Program-made: the position numbers and the translations under genes
Notes under the pieces: generated by a model
The model's database searches: none
What the model was told of the DNA's origin: nothing
The model's input: the letters and a program-made list of their open reading frames with translations, nothing else
In this document: positions 52,101 to 61,183 of the stretch, piece after piece
How the letters are laid out: each line of letters starts with the position of its first letter
Position numbering within the stretch: the stretch's first letter is position 1
Source of the DNA: Pseudomonas morbosilactucae
GTDB taxonomy: Bacteria; Pseudomonadota; Gammaproteobacteria; Pseudomonadales; Pseudomonadaceae
Direction: 5' to 3'
NCBI RefSeq assembly: GCF_023241715.1
Contig: NZ_JALQCW010000021.1
Span: 54,321-118,320 of the forward strand
DNA length: 64,000 nt

Positions 52101-54650
52101 CGTTTCCGGAGATGGCCAACCAAGTGGAGCTACTGCCTCATCAACACCCGATGTCACCGTCCCGATGGCATCGTAGATGGTGTAGCCGTTGCGGTGCCGG
52201 CGATGCAGACGCTCGACATAAATATTGAGGCTGTCACGCAGGGACGCGAGCCGCTGCGCTTCCACCTCCCATGCGGCAGCATCTACCTGCCCTTTCGCTT
52301 CCCAAGCCGACTGTAACTGAGCAAGGACATCCGTTTTCCGAGCTTTGCTGGAGTGAAGTTCAAGGCAGAACTCACCCAGACCGATTTCACGCAAGCGCCG
52401 GTACACGACATCCAGGGCAGCAATTTTCTCAGACACGAACAGCACCCGGCGCCCTTGAGCGATCGACTGGGCGATCATGTTGGAAATCGTTTGGCTTTTA
52501 CCCGTGCCAGGTGGGCCGATGAGAACGAAGTCTTTACCCTTGGCTGCGGCCATCACAGCCGCAAGCTGAGATGAATCAGATGGCAGTGGGCAGAACACAT
52601 CAGTCGGGCCGTAATCACGGTCCAGAGACTCAGCCTCCGGAAACGGGGTATCGGAGATGAACGAATCGCGTGGCGTATCCAGAAGATGCTGGACTACTGG
52701 ACTCTGTCGAAGGTGCTCTGCATTCTCGGCAAGATCCTTCCACATGAGATACTTGGCAAATGAGAACATCGAGAGCACAACGTCCTCGTTCAGCTCCCAG
52801 CCAGCGATGTCCTTAATCGCATGACCAACTTTGTTCCAAATGCCTACGATATCCAGACCGGAGTCGTCCCGAGGCAGCTCCTGCTCCAGCGAACCTAAGC
52901 CCAGCTCAAAGTCTTGACGCAGCATCTCGATCAGAGTCGGGTTAAAACGAGGCTCATCATCGTGCAGCACCATGGTGAATCCGGAGCGTGCGCTCTTACG
53001 CTCCAAAGTGACAGGAACCAAGACCAGTGGCGCTTTGTACTTCTGCCCAGCTCTATCCTCACGCGTCCAACTAAGGAAACCGATGGCCAGGAAAAGCGTG
53101 TTGGAGCCACCCTCCTGCAAAGCAGTACGAGCGCTTCGATATAACTCAGTTAACCGGACATCCATTTCGGCGGACGTCAGCGCAACGAATACTTCCCTAC
53201 GCTTGAGAGCATCTTCAGCATGACGACGGCGAACATCTTCTCGCTCACGCTGTTCATAGAGTGTGCGCTCACGCGGATCTGCGCCATCCATCAGGTCAGG
53301 CCTGGTAAGCAGCTTCAGAGACTGTCCACTTGCAAGAATGTCCTCGAGAGCACCGGGATCAGGAGATTCAAGCTTCAGCGCTCGCTTACCCATTTTGAAA
53401 TTGAGCAAGTTATTTCGAAGCGACAGATCCAGAAGCTTTCGCTGCCACCGGCCGAGGCGATCTGCTGGGTCGAGCTTAGACAGATCCTCAACCTGCACCT
53501 TAATATTGTCATCGGCGATGCCAATCCCTTCCTCCACAAGAAGCGATGGGGCTTCATCAGACTCAGCAACGGCGACACGTGCAATCTGAGCCTCTGAGCT
53601 GGCGAGCGGTTTGATACGTTGCAAACGGGCGCGACGGATATCTAGCAGCATCTCGAAAACACTTTCAGCGTCTTCGGCTACCTGTTTCGTGCCCATCTCT
53701 ACCGCATAAGAGAATGGCGGTATCGAGGCGTGGGTAATAAGAGTGGTCTCAAACAGCACGAGCTCCTGAAGCTTCACCCGCTTACGTACTGCAGTGACAT
53801 CATCCACCACGGCAGTCGTAAACTCTTCTGGCTTAAGCCACAAACCAGCAAAAGCATGACCATGGGTGAATACGATCACGGGGTTAAGACCAATCTGCTC
53901 CAATGCTGCGCAGAAAAGCAGAGTCAGGTCGAGACAAGTAGCCAACCCGGAGTCAGCAAGCTGACTAGGGCTACGAATCTTCTGTCCTGATTGTTCAAAG
54001 CTGGCCGGCGGCAACGCATAGTCGAGCTTCATGCGCGCCACCGCGCCCCACACTGCCGACGCCAACTGCCAAGCTCTTTTGGGGCCACCCTCATATCCGT
54101 CAAGTGCGGACGGCTTATCGCTAAGACGAAGCAACTCGGCTGCCTGTTTGAGCAACCGCTCAACCGCTGCATCATTCGGCTGAACAAAAGCCGCAGTCAT
54201 ATCTGGTAAATGCCGCAATCCGCCCCACTGGTTTCTGGGCAAAAGGTCTACGACCTGTTCAAGCCGAGCAACTTCCTTGCGACCGCTCTCCGCCTCCTTG
54301 TCATCGGCTTCGAGGACAAACGTAAAGGTCGACATTTCTGACTCTGTCAGGCGACTCAACAACGGGCCGTCCAAGACAAGATCAAGCCCAGGTATGACCC
54401 GGAAGCTATCTGCAGCGATCTCGTCGATCCGCCAGATCTTAGACTTAAATACCTCGGGGGCCGAGCTAAGCGTAAGAGTGGCATTGACGAAACGATTACT
54501 CGTTTCGTTCGAGATACGAAGCTCGCGAATCACAGGGATAGCGTTCTGGAAATCTGCAAGATTTAGCTTTGCTACCAAGGTGGCAAGGACCTTTACTTCC
54601 TTAGGCGGGGCTTCTTCTTGGGGTGTGAGGGGCTGAACGATATCGTCCAT
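49047..54650 (-). CDS. Giant DUF4011-type SF1 helicase (Hhe-like)
   Basis: 1867 residues from ATG 54650. An N-terminal domain holds a transglutaminase-like piece (about 230-275: SGLATCLDLTLLFCAALEQI, GHAFAGLW). The DUF4011 signature RWQRKLLDLSLRNNLLNFKM follows at about 400. The SF1 helicase has Walker A GPPGTGKSQT (about 710-720), a long helical insertion, LVIFDEASQIPVWDA and GDPKQLPPTSFF (about 1560-1600), and LNVAITRARQELVVFS near the end. It ends at a stop just where the Vsr-like nuclease should begin. I recall DUF4011-helicase-Vsr as a reported anti-phage gene (Hhe). Gene split by one base. Confidence 0.8.
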   Translation of the reverse strand: MDDIVQPLTPQEEAPPKEVKVLATLVAKLNLADFQNAIPVIRELRISNETSNRFVNATLTLSSAPEVFKSKIWRIDEIAADSFRVIPGLDLVLDGPLLSRLTESEMSTFTFVLEADDKEAESGRKEVARLEQVVDLLPRNQWGGLRHLPDMTAAFVQPNDAAVERLLKQAAELLRLSDKPSALDGYEGGPKRAWQLASAVWGAVARMKLDYALPPASFEQSGQKIRSPSQLADSGLATCLDLTLLFCAALEQIGLNPVIVFTHGHAFAGLWLKPEEFTTAVVDDVTAVRKRVKLQELVLFETTLITHASIPPFSYAVEMGTKQVAEDAESVFEMLLDIRRARLQRIKPLASSEAQIARVAVAESDEAPSLLVEEGIGIADDNIKVQVEDLSKLDPADRLGRWQRKLLDLSLRNNLLNFKMGKRALKLESPDPGALEDILASGQSLKLLTRPDLMDGADPRERTLYEQREREDVRRRHAEDALKRREVFVALTSAEMDVRLTELYRSARTALQEGGSNTLFLAIGFLSWTREDRAGQKYKAPLVLVPVTLERKSARSGFTMVLHDDEPRFNPTLIEMLRQDFELGLGSLEQELPRDDSGLDIVGIWNKVGHAIKDIAGWELNEDVVLSMFSFAKYLMWKDLAENAEHLRQSPVVQHLLDTPRDSFISDTPFPEAESLDRDYGPTDVFCPLPSDSSQLAAVMAAAKGKDFVLIGPPGTGKSQTISNMIAQSIAQGRRVLFVSEKIAALDVVYRRLREIGLGEFCLELHSSKARKTDVLAQLQSAWEAKGQVDAAAWEVEAQRLASLRDSLNIYVERLHRRHRNGYTIYDAIGTVTSGVDEAVAPLGWPSPETHDQKAMLELRELGDRLEVNAQAVGYSQLAGNALSGVGQAEWSPHWQQQFVQAARDVLPAVLEVQRAADRFVELSGLPVTEYTPTALEGLSILSRALPAAAGHDWRFALRPDARSISKRLSDGCTWVDEHRDINSRLSSLWSSRIIAEAKQGIDLLQQRRATFVDLGSAWPENVTDVLGQAVTLLCQIDDLKHQLTASYVDAIEVLDTELLLREWKDAEESFWPKSWFGKRRIAGLLAPTQTSTGEVDNGKDLATWVEIRSVRRAIDELEPGHECVAVWQGAKSEATHLATAIKLQEAMRLQKSNSAWIDDGLQLVEQGQLGDGLKEELRRLRALTRLDAGLDELVDLSSATSSLWSGLTTDIDVLTAALRFQAERRGIEERGRLIDDHPHVEEGRCGSSLKADFELLKNRAAVERELVDLADLREIVPVWNDLKTKVDVVRSAAAFQGEMATAVAKLALNPEQVAAYKTPLQTLLGDGNALLEPEAAIANAGVALREKLELLQARAAHLTAVGHFTEMGVIETAHLALSDIKKNCETVVSSESRLKAWCAWRKVRDEAYAVGLAPIVQALEAGAISSGKVRRVLEVNYARWWLNTTVDNEEVIRTFVSVEHEQRIRDFRALDDKFTELTKDWLRARLCSDLPSQDSVSRSSEWGVLRHEMGKKTKHIPLRELMSRAPEALTKLTPCLLMSPLSIAQYLPPASTPFDLVIFDEASQIPVWDAIGAMARGKQVVMVGDPKQLPPTSFFNRAESTAEDEDVEADLESILDECISANLPMRNLNWHYRSRHESLIAFSNQRYYQSKLVTFPSPFTADKAVRLCPVPGVYDKGGSRTNLIEARYLVADLVARLQSPAFRESGRTVGVVTFNGEQQKLIMDMLDEACRKDPSLDSYFAESELEPVFVKNLESVQGDERDIIYFSTTYGKDAAGVLSMNFGPMNRPGGERRLNVAITRARQELVVFSTLRPEHIDLARTQAIGVRDLKHFLEFAERGPRALAEADFGSVGSFDSPFEEAVAALG

Positions 54651-54886
54651 GCGCAACAATCCTTGTCGTTATGCTCAAGGGAGTGCCGAAACTGAACGGC
54701 CAGGGAGCCCCTATTGAGCTGATGGCGGGATGATATCTCTTATAGCGACAGCCGTAATGTGCCTTTGGTCGTCACTGGTTCCTCTGCCCATCATCGAACG
54801 TCACATATTACGACCGACACAGCTCAATATCGAAAAAGGATCGAAGTCCACTGGGCAAACTCCGATAGTGGTATCACATCGAAATG

Positions 54887-54920
54887 TCCATCAAGAGCCG
54901 GACGTTTTGTGGGGGTAAAA
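54887..54920. repeat. Right arm repeat
   Basis: TCCATCAAGAGCCG, four variable bases and TTTTGTGGGGGTAAAA, as at 43045-43078. It ends 52 bases left of the right core, the same distance as the 12-mer pair at 42836 from the left core. Confidence 0.6.
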
Positions 54921-54932
54921 ACACCTGAAAAC

Positions 54933-54967
54933 AAAAAAGGGTCGCGAGATAAAATCTCGCAACCCTT
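54933..54967 (-). terminator. tRNA-type terminator left of the right core repeat
   Basis: On the minus strand AAAGGGTTGCGAGAT and ATCTCGCGACCCTTT pair with one mismatch and run into T6. It matches in place, but not in sequence, the terminator beside the left core. Confidence 0.75.
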
Positions 54968-54972
54968 TGAAT

Positions 54973-55020
54973 TATATGGTCGGGACGGAGTGATTCGAAC
55001 ACTCGACCCCTAGCACCCCA
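54973..55020 (-). repeat. Right 48-bp att core (tRNA-Pro 3' half)
   Basis: Identical to 42889-42936. The bases to its right (ACATAGGG) do not extend the anticodon stem, so this is also not an intact tRNA-Pro gene. Confidence 0.85.
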
Positions 55021-55329
55021 TACATAGGGTCGCTGAATATTCAAAATTTATCTGCCAGCCATGCCTGCCGGGCGAATAAAAAACCCGGCGCGAGGCCGGG
55101 TTACCCACCCTCTCCAAGACGCAGCCCCCAAATGAGAGGGATGGAGAGCTGACAAGAGAGTTCGGGGGCGAGATATTGCCAAATGGTGTCACTCTGCGCA
55201 ATAGAAGCCTCTCTCCGCCCCTCTCCAACATTTCACGTAACTTGTGAACTCCACGCACCCAGAAGTAGCTCGTGCCAGATGCACTTAAGCAAGCGGCAAC
55301 ATCCGCTGTCACTGCTCGAAGACAGCACC
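55021..55329. other. Gap between island end and ICE integrase, with integrase terminator
   Basis: 309 bases. A minus-strand frame (55010-55354) here has no start site or family likeness and is rejected. On the minus strand AACCCGGC/GCCGGGTT (55081-55101) followed by T6 (55075-55080) is a good terminator for the integrase gene. Nothing else is seen. Confidence 0.55.
55075..55101 (-). terminator. Intrinsic terminator downstream of ICE integrase
   Basis: Perfect 8-base arms with a five-base loop and a run of T6 on the minus strand, about 230 bases after the integrase stop. Confidence 0.7.
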
Positions 55330-57165
55330 TCAGCGCGAGCCTAAGGCAGTGCAAACGATCCGTGCGGTAACGTCGAAATTCTCCAGAGTGAGTACATCAA
55401 TTGGCGAAAGACCTTTTAGTCGCTCATGGGGTTTACAAAGAGTGCGATAAAGCTTCCATGAATCCATATCCGGAGACTGCATCAGCACCGCGAGAACCAA
55501 TTTGTACCGCAATGGATCAAGCTGCCAATCGGGAATGCGCTGACCGCGATTCCCCAGGCTCAGAGACAGCAGGCGGCGAGCCTTAATATCGCGATTGATC
55601 TGATCACGGGATTTGCCGGCCAGCCTGGCGAAAACCAGCAACGGCAAGTTACTCGGAGCCTCAAACGTGGCCAACATTTCCGCGCGTTCAGACTGGATGT
55701 CAGACATGTGAGAGTTGTGAGCTTTTTCAGTCCGTGTCGGAGCAGCTACGACAGACAATCGGCTGGACTCCATGGGGGCATTCTCGCGACTGTCCAGCAT
55801 CGCCGCCGGGGTGGTCGCCGGTGGAAAGCTGCTGTACAGAACGGCATTTCCCTTCGCGTTTTCCAGTAACGGCAGCGAAGCTGCGCCCTCTAAACGAATA
55901 GTCAGCGGAGAGCTTGCCGCTTTCAGCTGGCCCTGCCCCCACAGATCCAGACGGTTCGCCCAATCCTGCATCATGGTCCGGCGCTGCTCCACGTACTCCG
56001 CGTGATTGTAGGCCGCACTCACCTTATCCGGATCAGCATGAGAAAGCTGGGCATCCACCCACATCTTCGGGTATCCGATCTCGTTCAACGCCGTCGAGAT
56101 CGTCGCCCTCATGCCATGCCCCGTGAGTTGATCGACGTACCCCATCCGGCGTAGCGCGCCATTCAGCGTATTCTCACTGATGCGCTTGCTCAGGTCGCTT
56201 CGATGCGCAAACAAGTAGCGCTGTGCGGGGACAACCTGGTCCAGCAAGTGACGCACGATCTCTAGCGCCTGAACCGACAGCGGGACAATATAGGCTGGTA
56301 CATTTTGGGCCTGCTTCCCTGGCTTCCGCATCGCTAACTGGAGCTGCTTTACCACTTCCGCCGGTATGACCCACAAGCGCTTCTCCAGATCGAACTGATC
56401 GGGTGTCGCCAATCGTAACTCGCCCGTGCGGACCCCCGTCAGCAACAACAATCGAAGGCCAAGGCGTGTTTGGTTGGCACCGCCGTAGTTTCGAAGAGCA
56501 GCCATCAACCCCGGGAGCTCGTCCATTCGAAGAAATGGATTGTGTGTAACAGGCGGTTGGGGAAGTGCGACCACATCGAGGTCTGAAGCCGGGTTATGTT
56601 CCAGCCCCTCGATCTTCACCAGCGCATAGCGGAACAATTGGTTGAACCAAGTCCGACATTTTTCGGCTGTCGTTAAAGCCTTGCGCTGTTCGATCCTGCT
56701 CAGCAAATCCAGCAGATCGTGACGATTGATGTCGTAGACAGGCCGTCCACCCAGTATGGGCAGGATGTCTTTATTGAAGATTCTTAAGATTTGCGAGAGC
56801 GTGCTCTGGCGGCCTTCCTTCAGGCTCAGCCGGCGAAACTCTACCCACTGATTGAACACGGCCTCGAAGGTATGCTCTGCCGCAAACCGAACAGCACGGC
56901 GTTGCTGTTTACGGTGCTCATAGGGGTTGATTCCTTGGGCAACCAAGGCACGCGCCTCATCACGTCGCGCTCGGGCTTCTCTAAGGCTGATTTGCGGATA
57001 ACTACCCAGGGACATGCGCTTCTGCGTGCCAGCCCAGTAGTACCTGAAACGCCAGATTTTTCCGCCGTGGGCCGTCACATTGAGCGCAAGCCCATCCGTG
57101 TCGCCTAGCGTGTAGTCATTACCGGTGATTCGGGCGTGCCGGACAGTCATATCCGAGAGTGCCAT
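55330..57165 (-). CDS. ICE integrase (tyrosine recombinase, ICEclc IntB13-like)
   Basis: 611 residues. The N-terminal arm-binding domain is DUF4102-like (LSDMTVRHARITGNDYTLGD, then KIWRFRYYWAGTQKRMSLGS). The catalytic domain has Arg in LTGVRTGELRL, HGMRATIST and Tyr in AAYNHAEYVEQRR. A long C-terminal extension (about 430-611) is typical of the 600-residue ICEclc-type integrases. It lies 236 bases from the tRNA-Gly 3' end and reads away from it. It catalyses exchange between the tRNA-Gly 3' ends. Confidence 0.9.
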   Translation of the reverse strand: MALSDMTVRHARITGNDYTLGDTDGLALNVTAHGGKIWRFRYYWAGTQKRMSLGSYPQISLREARARRDEARALVAQGINPYEHRKQQRRAVRFAAEHTFEAVFNQWVEFRRLSLKEGRQSTLSQILRIFNKDILPILGGRPVYDINRHDLLDLLSRIEQRKALTTAEKCRTWFNQLFRYALVKIEGLEHNPASDLDVVALPQPPVTHNPFLRMDELPGLMAALRNYGGANQTRLGLRLLLLTGVRTGELRLATPDQFDLEKRLWVIPAEVVKQLQLAMRKPGKQAQNVPAYIVPLSVQALEIVRHLLDQVVPAQRYLFAHRSDLSKRISENTLNGALRRMGYVDQLTGHGMRATISTALNEIGYPKMWVDAQLSHADPDKVSAAYNHAEYVEQRRTMMQDWANRLDLWGQGQLKAASSPLTIRLEGAASLPLLENAKGNAVLYSSFPPATTPAAMLDSRENAPMESSRLSVVAAPTRTEKAHNSHMSDIQSERAEMLATFEAPSNLPLLVFARLAGKSRDQINRDIKARRLLSLSLGNRGQRIPDWQLDPLRYKLVLAVLMQSPDMDSWKLYRTLCKPHERLKGLSPIDVLTLENFDVTARIVCTALGSR

Positions 57166-57267
57166 AGCGAGCTCCTGAACAGAGTCAGGGCCAGATGCTC
57201 ATCTCGTTATCCAAGCTGCTCCAGCAACAAACCGATTCAGTACTCGTCCAAATTCAAGATTCCCATT

Positions 57268-57291
57268 CGGGACTTAAATCGGGACTTAAAC
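57268..57291. repeat. Tandem 12-bp repeats between integrase and tRNA-Gly
   Basis: CGGGACTTAAAT and CGGGACTTAAAC lie back to back, about 100 bases from the integrase start and 110 from the attachment site. Likely integrase arm sites or regulator sites. Confidence 0.5.
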
Positions 57292-57400
57292 GCACCGGAT
57301 AGTGCTGGATTTCAGTGGTTCCCGCCGGAACGAAAAAAGAGCCTAAAGGCCCTTATTTCAATCACTTACAGAATTCAGTGGAACTCTGCAGCGCTATGTT

Positions 57401-57476
<76 letters not shown>

Positions 57477-57539
57477 GTCTTGGTGGTGCGCATTCTATAG
57501 AAATCAGAACCGCCGTCAACCCCTTGATTCAAAAAAGTT

Positions 57540-58100
57540 TTATTTCTTTTCCGTATCGGTCTTCAGGTGGGGCCAGGCAGCCCGCAGGTACTGGAGCATG
57601 GACCACAAGGTCAGGCCGGCTGCAACCAACAGCAAGGCATAACCCACCAGCACCCAGAAGCTGAAATCGGATGGGTTGGCCAGCAGGATCACCAGCGCCA
57701 GCATCTGCGCGGCGGTTTTCCATTTGCCCATGTTGGAGACCGCCACCTGCGCGCGCGCGCCCAGTTCGGCCATCCATTCGCGCAACGCCGAGACGACGAT
57801 TTCACGACCGATGATCACCGCCGCCGGCAGGGTCAGCCACAGGTTGCCGTGTTCCTGGACCAGCAGGACCAGGGCCACCGCCACCATCAGCTTGTCAGCC
57901 ACCGGATCGAGGAAGGCCCCGAACGGGGTGCTTTGCTCCAGGCGGCGTGCCAGGTACCCGTCCAGCCAGTCAGTGGCAGCCGCAAAGGCAAACACCGAAC
58001 TGGCGGCCATATAGCTCCAGCTATAGGGCAGGTAAAACAGCAATATGAAAATCGGGATAAGCAGGACGCGTAGAACGGTGATCAGATTAGGGATATTCAT
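57540..58100 (-). CDS. pgsA: CDP-diacylglycerol--glycerol-3-phosphate 3-phosphatidyltransferase
   Basis: 186 residues from ATG 58100; an ATG two codons upstream is also possible. The CDP-alcohol phosphotransferase motif [20 protein letters not shown] is complete (D-G-x2-A-R-x8-G-x3-D, next Asp in VADK). Four or five membrane helices. It makes phosphatidylglycerol phosphate, the first step to phosphatidylglycerol and cardiolipin. It follows uvrC in the gacA-uvrC-pgsA operon, 33 bases away, and is followed by tRNA-Gly. Confidence 0.95.
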   Translation of the reverse strand: MNIPNLITVLRVLLIPIFILLFYLPYSWSYMAASSVFAFAAATDWLDGYLARRLEQSTPFGAFLDPVADKLMVAVALVLLVQEHGNLWLTLPAAVIIGREIVVSALREWMAELGARAQVAVSNMGKWKTAAQMLALVILLANPSDFSFWVLVGYALLLVAAGLTLWSMLQYLRAAWPHLKTDTEKK

Positions 58101-58132
58101 CGGCACAACTGGCTACGAGGTGAGGTGGCATT

Positions 58133-59956
58133 CTACTCGCTGTGCAGGTTTGCATAAATCAACTCAGCAAGCTTTTTACTGATCCCCGGTGCTTTGGCGA
58201 TCTCTTCGATGCTTGCACGAGACAGCTCCTGCAATCCACCAAAATGTTTAAGAAGGTCGCGACGACGTTTCGGGCCGACCCCCGCCACCCCTTCCAGGGT
58301 CGAGGTGCGCCGGGTCTTGCCGCGCCGGGCGCGGTGGCCGGTGATGGCGAAACGGTGAGCTTCGTCGCGAATCTGTTGGATCAAATGCAGCGCCGGCGAA
58401 TCGCCCTTCAGGGTGAACTCATGGGCGGCGTCGTTGAGGTAGAGGGTTTCGAACCCCGCCTTGCGCGTTGCGCCCTTGGCCACGCCGAGCAGGATCAGGT
58501 CCGGCACCGCCAGTTCATTGAGCACATCACGGGCCATGGACAACTGGCCCTTGCCACCGTCCACCAGGAGGATATCCGGCAGCTTGCCTTCTCCGTCCTT
58601 GAGCTTGCTGAAGCGTCGGGTCAGTGCCTGGTGCATCGCCGCGTAGTCATCGCCGGCGGTCACGCCTTCGATGTTGTAGCGACGGTAGTCGGATTTGATC
58701 GGACCTTCCGGGCCGAACACCACGCAGGACGCGACCGTTGCCTCGCCGCTGGAGTGGCTGATGTCGTAGCACTCCAGGCGCTGCGGTGGCTCGTCCAGGT
58801 TCAGCACTTCGGCCAAGGCGTCGAAGCGCGCAGCCACATGCTGCCGATTGGCGAGGCGAGCGTTCAGCGCCTGTTCGGCGTTGGTCACCGCCAGCTGCTG
58901 CCACCGCGCCCGGGTGCCGCGCACCCGATGGCTGATGCTCAGCTCGCGACCACGCAGTTCGTGGATCGCCGCAATCAAGGTCGGGAAGTCGTCATTGACC
59001 ACGTTGACGATCAATTCGCTGGGCAGGTCGCGCTCGGGGCTGCTGACAAAATACTGGCCAAGGAACGCCGACATGACTTGCGCCACCTCTTCCTCGATAC
59101 CCACCTGAGGGAAGAAGTTCTTGCTGCCCAACACCCGCCCACCGCGCACGCTGATCAGGTGCACACAGGCGCCGCCCGGGTTGACGAACGCCGCGACCAC
59201 ATCCACGTCGCCGGTCCCGCCTTCCATGCTTTGCTGGTCCTGGACCCGGCGCAGCAGCGAGATCTGGTCGCGCAGTTCCGCAGCCCGTTCGAAATCCAGG
59301 GTGCTGGCCGCGGCCTCCATGCCGCTGGAGAGTTCGTCGGTCAGGGCATTGCTGCGCCCCTCGAGAAACATCACCGAGTGGCGCACGTCCTCGGCATACA
59401 CCTCAGGTTCCACCAGGCCGACACAGGGCGCCTTGCAGCGCTTGATCTGATACTGCAGGCACGGCCGGGTGCGGTTTTTGTAATAACTGTCCTCACACTG
59501 ACGGACCATAAAGGTCTTCTGCAGCAAGCTGAGGCTTTCGCGAATGGCGCCGGCGCTCGGGTAAGGACCGAAGTACTTGCCCTTCTGCTTCTTGGCCCCA
59601 CGATGAATGCTGAAACGCGGAAAGGCCCCATCCGACAGAAACACATATGGATAGGACTTATCGTCACGCAGCAGGATGTTATACGGCGGGCGCCACTCCT
59701 TGATCAGCGTCTGCTCCAACAGCAGCGCTTCGGTTTCGTTGGCGGTGATGGTGGTTTCGATCTGGGCGATGCGCGCCACCAGGGCAGCGGTCTTCGGCGC
59801 CTGGCCGGTCTTGCGGAAGTAACTCGCCAAACGGTTTTTCAGATTCTTGGCTTTACCCACATAAAGCAGGCGCGCATCGCTGTCGAACATGCGATACACG
59901 CCAGGACGGCCACTGCAGGTAGAGAGAAAAGCACTGGGATCAAACAGGTCGGTCAT
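58133..59956 (-). CDS. uvrC: Excinuclease ABC subunit C
   Basis: 607 residues from ATG 59956 ([20 protein letters not shown]), one base after the gacA stop; the longer frame from 59971 would run into gacA. Domains: GIY-YIG nuclease (about 15-95, [14 protein letters not shown]), Cys-rich piece ([13 protein letters not shown]), UVR (about 200-235), RNase H-like second nuclease, and C-terminal helix-hairpin-helix pair ([15 protein letters not shown]). It makes both cuts in nucleotide excision repair. Length normal. Confidence 0.97.
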   Translation of the reverse strand: MTDLFDPSAFLSTCSGRPGVYRMFDSDARLLYVGKAKNLKNRLASYFRKTGQAPKTAALVARIAQIETTITANETEALLLEQTLIKEWRPPYNILLRDDKSYPYVFLSDGAFPRFSIHRGAKKQKGKYFGPYPSAGAIRESLSLLQKTFMVRQCEDSYYKNRTRPCLQYQIKRCKAPCVGLVEPEVYAEDVRHSVMFLEGRSNALTDELSSGMEAAASTLDFERAAELRDQISLLRRVQDQQSMEGGTGDVDVVAAFVNPGGACVHLISVRGGRVLGSKNFFPQVGIEEEVAQVMSAFLGQYFVSSPERDLPSELIVNVVNDDFPTLIAAIHELRGRELSISHRVRGTRARWQQLAVTNAEQALNARLANRQHVAARFDALAEVLNLDEPPQRLECYDISHSSGEATVASCVVFGPEGPIKSDYRRYNIEGVTAGDDYAAMHQALTRRFSKLKDGEGKLPDILLVDGGKGQLSMARDVLNELAVPDLILLGVAKGATRKAGFETLYLNDAAHEFTLKGDSPALHLIQQIRDEAHRFAITGHRARRGKTRRTSTLEGVAGVGPKRRRDLLKHFGGLQELSRASIEEIAKAPGISKKLAELIYANLHSE

Positions 59957-59957
59957 T

Positions 59958-60599
59958 TCAGAGGCTGGCATCGACCATGCCGTGACGAACCGCCAGCAAC
60001 GTCAGTTCGACGTCACTGCTGATCGAGAGCTTCTCGAAAATTCGATAACGGTAGGTATTCACGGTTTTCGGCGACAAGCACAACTTGTCGGAAATGATCT
60101 GCACCTTCTGGCAGCCAACGATCATCAGGGCGATTTGAATCTCCCGCTCCGACAACGCATCAAAGGGCGAATCACTGGACGGCTGGAAGGACTTGAACAC
60201 CAACTGCTGGGCAATTTGCGGACTGATGTAGCGCTGTCCGGCAAAGACCAAACGAATGGCCTGAACCATTTCATTGAGCCCTGCGCCTTTGGTCAGGTAG
60301 CCGGCCGCACCGGCTTGCAGCAGCCGGGTGGGGAATGGATCTTCTTCGCAGACGGTCACAGCAACGACTTTGATATCTGGATGACTGCGCAATAATTTGC
60401 GCGTGGCTTCAAGACCGCCAATCCCGGGCATCTTGACGTCCATGAGAACCACATCGGGTTTCAACTCCCGCGCCTTGAGCAGGGATTCCTCTCCCGACTC
60501 GGCCTGTCCGACTACTTGCAGGCCATCGATGTCAGCCAGCATTCGTGTAATGCCTGTACGAACGAGATCGTGATCATCGACTACTAGCACCCTAATCAA
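59958..60599 (-). CDS. gacA: Response regulator GacA
   Basis: 213 residues. It starts at TTG 60599 ([20 protein letters not shown]), as is known for gacA. The receiver has Asp8, Asp9, the phospho-acceptor Asp54 (LMDVKMPG) and Lys104; the LuxR-type HTH is at about 145-205 ([37 protein letters not shown]). With GacS it turns on Rsm small RNAs and so secondary metabolism and lifestyle change. It is first in the operon with uvrC and pgsA. No defects seen. Confidence 0.97.
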   Translation of the reverse strand: MIRVLVVDDHDLVRTGITRMLADIDGLQVVGQAESGEESLLKARELKPDVVLMDVKMPGIGGLEATRKLLRSHPDIKVVAVTVCEEDPFPTRLLQAGAAGYLTKGAGLNEMVQAIRLVFAGQRYISPQIAQQLVFKSFQPSSDSPFDALSEREIQIALMIVGCQKVQIISDKLCLSPKTVNTYRYRIFEKLSISSDVELTLLAVRHGMVDASL

Positions 60600-60748
60600 G
60601 CAGACACCTCGCGATATGGTCTTTATAGGTTGTCGGACACCTTAGCAAAAAAGCGACGTACAAACTAATCGCAAGCGCTATATAAAAGCCAACCGCCGGA
60701 GATAAGCAATAACAGGTCGCATCAGCCTCAATCAGGCCCCGGCCCCTG

Positions 60749-61183
60749 CTAGAGGCTCGGGCGCTCCATCATCAGGAAGCACTCGTCCTGCCCCACCACC
60801 GCCAGGCCCATCCGCTCATAGAGGCGACGAGCCGGGTTGTCGTTGAATACGGTGAGGCGCAGCAGGCGACGCTGCTCCGCGCGCGCTATGCCCAGTACCT
60901 GTTCGATGGCCCAGGCACCCGCCCCTTGCCCGCGCCAGGCTTCAAGCACATGCAACTCGCGGATGTACAGCGCCCGCAGGTCGCGACTCAGGCTGACAAA
61001 GCCCAGTACCCCTGATTGATTGCAAATCATTAGGTTTTTCCGACCGGCCCAGGCCACATCGAAGGCCTCGTCCTGCCACAGCAAATCATGCCGAATGTAA
61101 TAAGCCAGCAGGTTCGAACGCGCCAGATCACGGGCGAACACCAGGTCGGCCTCACCCGCTGGGCGCCAGTCAAACCCGCTCAT
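60749..61183 (-). CDS. GNAT-family N-acetyltransferase
   Basis: 144 residues. The acetyl-CoA motif is ELHVLEAWRGQGAGAWAIEQ (Arg/Gln-x-x-Gly-x-Ala form), then LTVFNDNPARRLYERMGLAV, the standard GNAT motif B. Substrate unknown. ATGA overlap with the nitrilase-family gene upstream shows they are co-translated. Confidence 0.85.
   Translation of the reverse strand: MSGFDWRPAGEADLVFARDLARSNLLAYYIRHDLLWQDEAFDVAWAGRKNLMICNQSGVLGFVSLSRDLRALYIRELHVLEAWRGQGAGAWAIEQVLGIARAEQRRLLRLTVFNDNPARRLYERMGLAVVGQDECFLMMERPSL

Larger units (their letters stand above)
54651..54972. other. Upstream region of helicase and right end of island
   Basis: No gene in 322 bases. It should hold the helicase promoter. The right part has the arm repeat (54887-54920) and a terminator (54933-54967) ahead of the core at 54973. 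Confidence 0.5.
42889..55020. mobile_element. Nested 12-kb island bounded by tRNA-Pro(GGG) 3'-half repeats
   Basis: Perfect 48-bp repeats at 42889-42936 and 54973-55020 enclose a tyrosine integrase (broken), an IS3-family insertion, four minus-strand genes including the giant helicase, and a small plus-strand gene. The repeats equal tRNA-Pro(GGG) from the anticodon loop to CCA. Neither has the 5' half of the tRNA, so the island does not sit in an intact tRNA gene but inside the ICE cargo. Confidence 0.8.

Noticed and set aside
55010..55354. 114-codon minus-strand ORF
   Set aside because: It covers an att core and the integrase terminator, has no ribosome site and no recognisable sequence.
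58142..60022. 626-codon open frame on the plus strand
   Set aside because: It is antisense to uvrC, which has full motifs and normal length. Long shadow frames are common opposite GC-rich Pseudomonas genes.
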